Below, piece after piece: positions 5,962-9,645 of a DNA stretch of 9,645 nucleotides (the stretch's first letter is position 1; every line of letters starts with the position of its first letter). This DNA comes from Candidatus Minthomonas equi (GTDB taxonomy: Bacteria; Bacteroidota; Bacteroidia; Bacteroidales; UBA932): NCBI GenBank assembly GCA_018064575.1, contig JAGHUZ010000294.1:1-9645 (forward strand), read 5' to 3'. Made by a program: the position numbers and the translations under genes. The notes below the pieces were generated by a model that saw only the letters and a list, made by a program, of their open reading frames with translations, searched no databases and was not told the origin of the DNA.

Positions 5962-6816
5962 ATGATGAATCTTTTGATGTCTGTGACTTGGGATGTGGAT
6001 CCCGCCATCTTTCATATAGGAAGTTTTTCCCTGAGATGGTACTCACTCCTTTTCGTGGCAGGACTGTTCCCTGTGGGATATCTGATAATGAAATCATTCC
6101 TCAGGAGGGAGAACGTGAATGAGGCGCTTATGGACCCTATGTTGTATGCCCTGCTGATAGGAACCATAGTCGGAGCCCGTCTCGGGCACGTGTGTTTTTA
6201 TGACCCTCATTATTATTTCGCGGAACATCCCGAAGAAATCCTGATGGTGTGGCGTGGGGGACTGGCCTCCCACGGAGGAGCCATAGGTGTACTTATAGCG
6301 ATGATATGGCTTTCCGGAAAGTACGGCAGGAAATTCGGTTTCGATTTTATGTGGCTTATGGACCGTCTGGTCATTCCTGTCTGCTTCGCGGGAATGTTCA
6401 TACGTCTCGGTAATCTTTTCAATTCGGAAATCTACGGAGATGCCACGGAACTTCCCTGGGGCTTCATTTTCGTCAGGGCCGGAGAAACCGTCGCCAAGCA
6501 TCCCACGCAGCTTTACGAAGCCTCAAGTTATCTGCTCATAGGACTGTTCCTGCTGCTTCTCTATAAAAAGTGTCTTCCTTCTCTCAAGAAAGGAACTCTG
6601 TTCGGAGTGTTCCTGATACTGCTTTTCGGGGCCAGATTCATCATAGAGTTCATAAAGGAGCCCCAGGTGGCCTTCGAGCAGAATATGAGTCTGGATATGG
6701 GCCAGTGGCTCAGTATCCCGTTCATCACTGCAGGAATTATCATTCTGGCGATAAGTTTGATAAAAAAAGTTCCGTCCGCCTCACGAAATTTTTCCGGGAC
6801 ATCTGCCAGAAAATAA
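5962..6816 (+). CDS. lgt: Prolipoprotein diacylglyceryl transferase
   Basis: Integral inner-membrane enzyme that moves diacylglycerol from phosphatidylglycerol to the lipobox cysteine of prelipoproteins, the first step of lipoprotein maturation. The 284-residue length is typical, with about seven hydrophobic segments. Family residues fall in order: RWYS (25-28), GARLGH with R73 (71-76), HGGAIG with H104 (equivalent to E. coli H103), RLGNLFNSEIYG (148-159, with R148, N151, E156 and G159 of the Lgt signature), HPTQLYE (180-186), and R225/E229 in GARFIIEFIKEPQ (223-235). ATG 5962 is the first of two tandem ATGs; the second at 5965 is equally possible. It is the last gene of the sdhC-methyltransferase-lgt run and is followed at once by a terminator-like hairpin. 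The short Ser/Lys tail after the last membrane segment is unremarkable. Confidence 0.97.
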   Translation: MMNLLMSVTWDVDPAIFHIGSFSLRWYSLLFVAGLFPVGYLIMKSFLRRENVNEALMDPMLYALLIGTIVGARLGHVCFYDPHYYFAEHPEEILMVWRGGLASHGGAIGVLIAMIWLSGKYGRKFGFDFMWLMDRLVIPVCFAGMFIRLGNLFNSEIYGDATELPWGFIFVRAGETVAKHPTQLYEASSYLLIGLFLLLLYKKCLPSLKKGTLFGVFLILLFGARFIIEFIKEPQVAFEQNMSLDMGQWLSIPFITAGIIILAISLIKKVPSASRNFSGTSARK

Positions 6817-6855
6817 AAAAGAGACAACCGTCTGCTACGCCGGCCGCCTCTTTTT
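6816..6855. terminator. Bidirectional intrinsic terminator between lgt and the Lol permease gene
   Basis: AAAAAGAG (6816-6823) pairs perfectly with CTCTTTTT (6848-6855). CCG (6828-6830) and CGG (6841-6843) can pair further inside. Both strands therefore end in a T run after a stem. It begins at the last base of the lgt stop codon and lies 71 bases beyond the end of the converging permease gene, so it suits termination of both transcripts. Confidence 0.75.
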
Positions 6856-6862
6856 ACGTACT

Positions 6863-6903
6863 AAAACCTAAACCTGACTAATAGATGCAGGTCGCAGGGT
6901 TTT
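6863..6903. other. Second, weaker hairpin in the lgt/permease intergenic region
   Basis: AAAACC (6863-6868) pairs with GGTTTT (6898-6903), and CCTG (6873-6876) pairs with CAGG (6888-6891), separated by an unpaired internal loop. On the minus strand it lies about 23 bases past the permease stop and ends in GGTTTTAG, so it could be a first, weak terminator for that operon. It may also be chance. Confidence 0.3.
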
Positions 6904-6926
6904 CGTTGCATAAGAAGTGAAAAAAA

Positions 6927-8132
6927 TTACGATTTTTTTCCAAAAGTTTTTAATGAGGGGATGCAGGCGATAATGAATCCTATCAGAGCGACACTGAATA
7001 CCGTCAGTATGATGTCTTGAATCTGCAGTGATACCGGGTAGTATGAAACCAGATAATTCCCGGGCAGCCGGATGACTCCGAAAACCTGCTGAATCAGAGT
7101 CAGAATTATGCCGGTCACCGTTCCGACGGCGATTCCATACAGGGTTATCATCCATCCTTCCTGAATGAATATTTTCTTGAGAAGCGATTCTCTGGCTCCC
7201 ATACTTCTGAGAGTCTCTATGTCATCTTTTTTTTCGATTATAAGCATAGTCAGAGAACCGAATACATTACAGGAAATGATGATTATTATGAAAAGAAGAA
7301 TGGAATAGATGGCCGCTTTTTCGTACTTCATCATCCTGTAAACGGTTTCATTCTGCTGGTACCTGTTTTTAAGGCTGAAGTCATCTCCCAGAATGGCCCT
7401 GAACTTCTTTTCTGCTGCCTGAATATCCGCACCTTCTTTGATGAACAGTTCCAGAAAGCTGACTTCATCAGTATATTCGGTAAGTTTTCGGGCTTCTGCT
7501 ATAGGGATGATAATCAGTTCGTTATCAGTTCTTTGCTCGATGGATACGATTCCTGTGACGAAGAGTTTGCGCGTATTGAGCGAAGCCATAGGGTTTACGA
7601 GGGAAATCTTTCTGCTGCGTGACGGGAGATAGAGATTCAAGGGCTCGACGAAGTGAGGTGAAATGTTCAGTTTGCGCGCGATGCCGCGGCCTGCGACAGC
7701 GGAAGGTATTTCTCCTTCATACAGCAGGAATTTCCCATCGATGATGCCCTGGGAAATGGATGAAGTGCGGTAGGTGGTATCTACTCCCTTGACCGTCACT
7801 ATACTCTGCGAATGACCGTATGTCAGGAACATTTTCTCGCTGACCACTTCGAAAAGACCGGCAGTGAATTCACTCTCGCGAATGGAATCGATGGGCGCAC
7901 ATTGCGGTGAGAAACATTTGCCGGAAGCGGGGTAGATGACAAAATCGGCTTCAGTCGCCTGATACACATCTCTGACGATATCCTCGAAGCCGTTGTAAAC
8001 GGACATAACTATTATGAGCGCGCAAGTCCCGACGGCTATCCCCACACCGCTGATGAGCGATATCACATTGATGACATTATGCGACTTTCTGGCCAGAAGG
8101 TAGCGTTTCGCTATCAGAGATGAAAGTTGCAT
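6927..8132 (-). CDS. LolC/LolE-type lipoprotein-releasing ABC transporter permease
   Basis: Inner-membrane permease of the FtsX/MacB-like ABC class. In the LolCDE system such proteins pass mature lipoproteins from the inner membrane to the periplasmic carrier, powered by the ATPase LolD. The 401 residues show the family plan: a first membrane segment (about 20-44), a large periplasmic domain (about 45-268), then three membrane segments (about 273-297, 326-349, 372-391). The cytoplasmic coupling motif EKKDDIETLRSMGA (300-313) is characteristic. C73 and C78 in the periplasmic domain could form a disulfide (inference). ATG 8132 gives the usual N-terminus MQLSSLIAKRYL and sits one base after the rbfA stop; an upstream ATG at 8183 lies inside rbfA. 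No LolD gene is in view. Assignment to LolC versus LolE, or to a single LolF-like permease, cannot be made. Confidence 0.88.
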   Translation of the reverse strand: MQLSSLIAKRYLLARKSHNVINVISLISGVGIAVGTCALIIVMSVYNGFEDIVRDVYQATEADFVIYPASGKCFSPQCAPIDSIRESEFTAGLFEVVSEKMFLTYGHSQSIVTVKGVDTTYRTSSISQGIIDGKFLLYEGEIPSAVAGRGIARKLNISPHFVEPLNLYLPSRSRKISLVNPMASLNTRKLFVTGIVSIEQRTDNELIIIPIAEARKLTEYTDEVSFLELFIKEGADIQAAEKKFRAILGDDFSLKNRYQQNETVYRMMKYEKAAIYSILLFIIIIISCNVFGSLTMLIIEKKDDIETLRSMGARESLLKKIFIQEGWMITLYGIAVGTVTGIILTLIQQVFGVIRLPGNYLVSYYPVSLQIQDIILTVFSVALIGFIIACIPSLKTFGKKS

Positions 8133-8133
8133 C

Positions 8134-8478
8134 TTACTTCTTGAGAAGTTCCTCGATATGCTCCACGTAGTCCAGAGAGTCATCCACGAGAAACAGCGGT
8201 TCCGGGACGATGCGGAGCTGCTTGGATACCGGTCGTCCGAGTTCTCCGCGGAAAGCCCTGCTGTTCTCTTCGATGATTTTCATCACCTCAGTGGTTTTTG
8301 AAGAGGGAAAGATACTGACATACACTTTCGCATTGGCCAGGTCCGGAGTGATTTTAACCCCGCTGACGGTCACCATAGCTCCGGCGAATGCGGCCATACC
8401 GCGTGAGCGGATGATTTCGGCAAGGTCTTTCTGGAGCTGTCGTGCCACTTTGAGCTGTCGTGTGCTTTCGCCTTCCAT
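8134..8478 (-). CDS. rbfA: 30S ribosome-binding factor A
   Basis: Small KH-fold protein that binds the 30S subunit during late 16S rRNA maturation and aids cold adaptation. The 114-residue product has the right length and landmarks: the N-terminal STRQLKVARQLQKDLAEII helix (5-23), VTVSGVKITPDLANAKVYVS (36-55) with the conserved T-P-D-L-x-x-A-K-V core, and a KH-like half with LRIVPEPLFLVDDSLDYVEHIEELL (88-112), where P92, L94, F96, D99 and S101 fit the family. ATG 8478 follows the tyrS stop by three bases. The permease start follows the rbfA stop by one base, suggesting translational coupling in a tyrS-rbfA-permease operon. Confidence 0.95.
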   Translation of the reverse strand: MEGESTRQLKVARQLQKDLAEIIRSRGMAAFAGAMVTVSGVKITPDLANAKVYVSIFPSSKTTEVMKIIEENSRAFRGELGRPVSKQLRIVPEPLFLVDDSLDYVEHIEELLKK

Positions 8479-8481
8479 AAT

Positions 8482-9645
8482 TTAAACGAATTTGAGGATA
8501 GCATAATCTTTCTTGCCCTTTTGGGCGAGAATGTATTTTCCCTGAAGAAGATCCTCTTCCGTCAGCTGGCGGTTGATATCTGCCACCTTATCCTTGTTTA
8601 TGGAAACTCCTCCGCCTTGAATCATCTTCCGGCATTCTCCCTTGGAGGGGAAGAATGTGGTATTTACCGAGAGCATATCGATTATGCCCGAGGGCAATAT
8701 ATTTTTCTGGAGCGTGAACTGCGGAACCCCGTCGAATACGGAGAGGAAAGTCATTTCGTCAAGGGTGCGGAGAGCCTCGGAAGTGGATTTGCCGAACAGC
8801 ATATTGGAGGCCGCCACAGCTTTGTCATATTCTTCCTGTCCGTGCACCATAACGGTGACTTCTCTGGCCAGCAGTTTCTGGAGGCTGCGCATATGGGGAG
8901 CCTGACGGTGCTCTTCAATGGCTGCGTTTATGGTGGCTTCGTCCAGCATAGTGAAAATCTTGATGTATTTTTCCGCGTCATCGTCAGCGACATTCAGCCA
9001 GAACTGATAGAATGTGTAAGGAGAGGTATATTCCGCCGAGAGCCATACATTCCCCTTTTCGGTCTTTCCGAACTTGGTTCCGTCCGCCTTTTTTATAAGG
9101 GGGCAAGTCATGGCATAGGCTTCTCCGTTGAGCTTTCTCCTGATGAGTTCGGTCCCGGTGGTGATATTTCCCCATTGGTCGCTTCCTCCCATCTGGAGAC
9201 GGCAGTTCTCGTGTTCGTACAGGTACATAAAGTCATATCCCTGAAGCAGCTGGTACGAGAATTCAGTGAAGGACATTCCTTCGCGTCCCTCACCGCTGAG
9301 TCTCTTCTTGACAGAGTCTTTGGCCATCATATAATTTACGGTGATGTGCTTGCCTATGTCGCGGATGAAATTCAGGAATCCGTAATCCTTCATCCAGTCA
9401 TAGTTGTTGACCAGAATGGCCGCATTAGGGGCATCGCTGTCGAAGTCAAGGAAGCGGGAAAGCTTCTTCTTGATGGCTTCCTGATTATGGCGGAGAGTAG
9501 CTTCATCGAGGAGATTCCTTTCCGCGGATTTCATAGACGGGTCCCCTATCATTCCTGTGGCACCGCCTACCAGTGCTATGGGCCGATGTCCGCAGTTCTG
9601 GAGGTGTCGGAGCATCATAATACTTACGAGATGACCTATATGGAG
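8482..9645 (-). CDS. tyrS: Tyrosyl-tRNA synthetase, 5' end beyond the window
   Basis: Charges tRNA-Tyr with tyrosine in the cytoplasm. The reading frame is open to the right edge; its first visible codons read [15 protein letters not shown] and include the class I HIGH motif, so the true start lies outside. About 387 of the expected roughly 430 residues are present. Other landmarks are [11 protein letters not shown] just after the HIGH helix, the tyrosine-site segments YQLLQGYDF and [10 protein letters not shown], and [13 protein letters not shown], the bacterial TyrS form of the KMSKS loop. The C-terminal S4-like RNA-binding domain covers about the last 65 residues ([20 protein letters not shown] onward). 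An internal ATG at 9618 is not the real start because it would lose the HIGH motif. It is the first visible gene of the operon with rbfA and the permease. Confidence 0.97.
   Translation of the reverse strand, partial: LHIGHLVSIMMLRHLQNCGHRPIALVGGATGMIGDPSMKSAERNLLDEATLRHNQEAIKKKLSRFLDFDSDAPNAAILVNNYDWMKDYGFLNFIRDIGKHITVNYMMAKDSVKKRLSGEGREGMSFTEFSYQLLQGYDFMYLYEHENCRLQMGGSDQWGNITTGTELIRRKLNGEAYAMTCPLIKKADGTKFGKTEKGNVWLSAEYTSPYTFYQFWLNVADDDAEKYIKIFTMLDEATINAAIEEHRQAPHMRSLQKLLAREVTVMVHGQEEYDKAVAASNMLFGKSTSEALRTLDEMTFLSVFDGVPQFTLQKNILPSGIIDMLSVNTTFFPSKGECRKMIQGGGVSINKDKVADINRQLTEEDLLQGKYILAQKGKKDYAILKFV

Noticed and set aside
5414..6097. 227-codon minus-strand ORF antisense to the methyltransferase and lgt start
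   Set aside because: The product is low-information and crosses two confidently called genes on the other strand; no family features.
8133..8183. ATG 8183 as start of the Lol-type permease
   Set aside because: The 17 added residues would be encoded inside rbfA and lack family similarity; ATG 8132 gives the normal N-terminus.
9616..9618. ATG 9618 as the tyrS start
   Set aside because: The frame continues upstream with the HIGH motif to the window edge, so this ATG is internal.
1..9645. Mobile element, CRISPR array, toxin-antitoxin or defence island
   Set aside because: No transposase, recombinase, direct-repeat array or defence-gene signature was seen; every substantial stretch is accounted for by core genes.

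Overview
The window is a stretch of core chromosome, most likely from a member of the Bacteroidota and probably of order Bacteroidales. Three things support this. Candidate promoters carry the TAnnTTTG -7 box typical of that phylum and no clear Shine-Dalgarno sequences precede the genes. The succinate dehydrogenase/fumarate reductase cytochrome b is of the five-helix b558 type found in Bacteroides relatives. The operon pairs pyrH-frr and rbfA-lolE/C-like permease also fit. Base composition looks close to half GC by eye. The genus cannot be fixed from the sequence.

Layout, left to right. Positions 1-290 hold no recognised gene; they contain a long imperfect hairpin (107-173) and a candidate promoter for pgk. 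A plus-strand pair follows: pgk (phosphoglycerate kinase) and a PlsC-family lysophospholipid acyltransferase. It meets the minus-strand pair pyrH-frr (UMP kinase, ribosome recycling factor) with the two stop codons directly abutting at 2883/2884. A 111-base divergent intergenic region (4177-4287) with interleaved candidate promoters separates pyrH from a second plus-strand run: sdhC/frdC-like cytochrome b, a class I SAM-dependent methyltransferase, and lgt (prolipoprotein diacylglyceryl transferase). That run converges on a bidirectional terminator-like hairpin (6816-6855). The rest is a minus-strand operon read from the right edge: tyrS (start cut off by the window end), rbfA, and a LolC/LolE-type lipoprotein-sorting permease.

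The gene set is housekeeping: glycolysis, phospholipid synthesis, pyrimidine nucleotides, translation (tyrosine charging, 30S maturation, ribosome recycling), anaerobic respiration, and lipoprotein maturation and export. Lgt and the Lol-type permease act on the same lipoprotein substrates and face each other across the shared terminator. I found no mobile element, CRISPR array, tRNA/rRNA gene, defence system or biosynthetic cluster. Points worth a second look are the long hairpin before pgk, the cytochrome b gene without its flavoprotein and iron-sulfur partner genes beside it, the cysteine-rich tail of that cytochrome, the interleaved divergent promoters, and possible reciprocal terminators inside abutting convergent genes.
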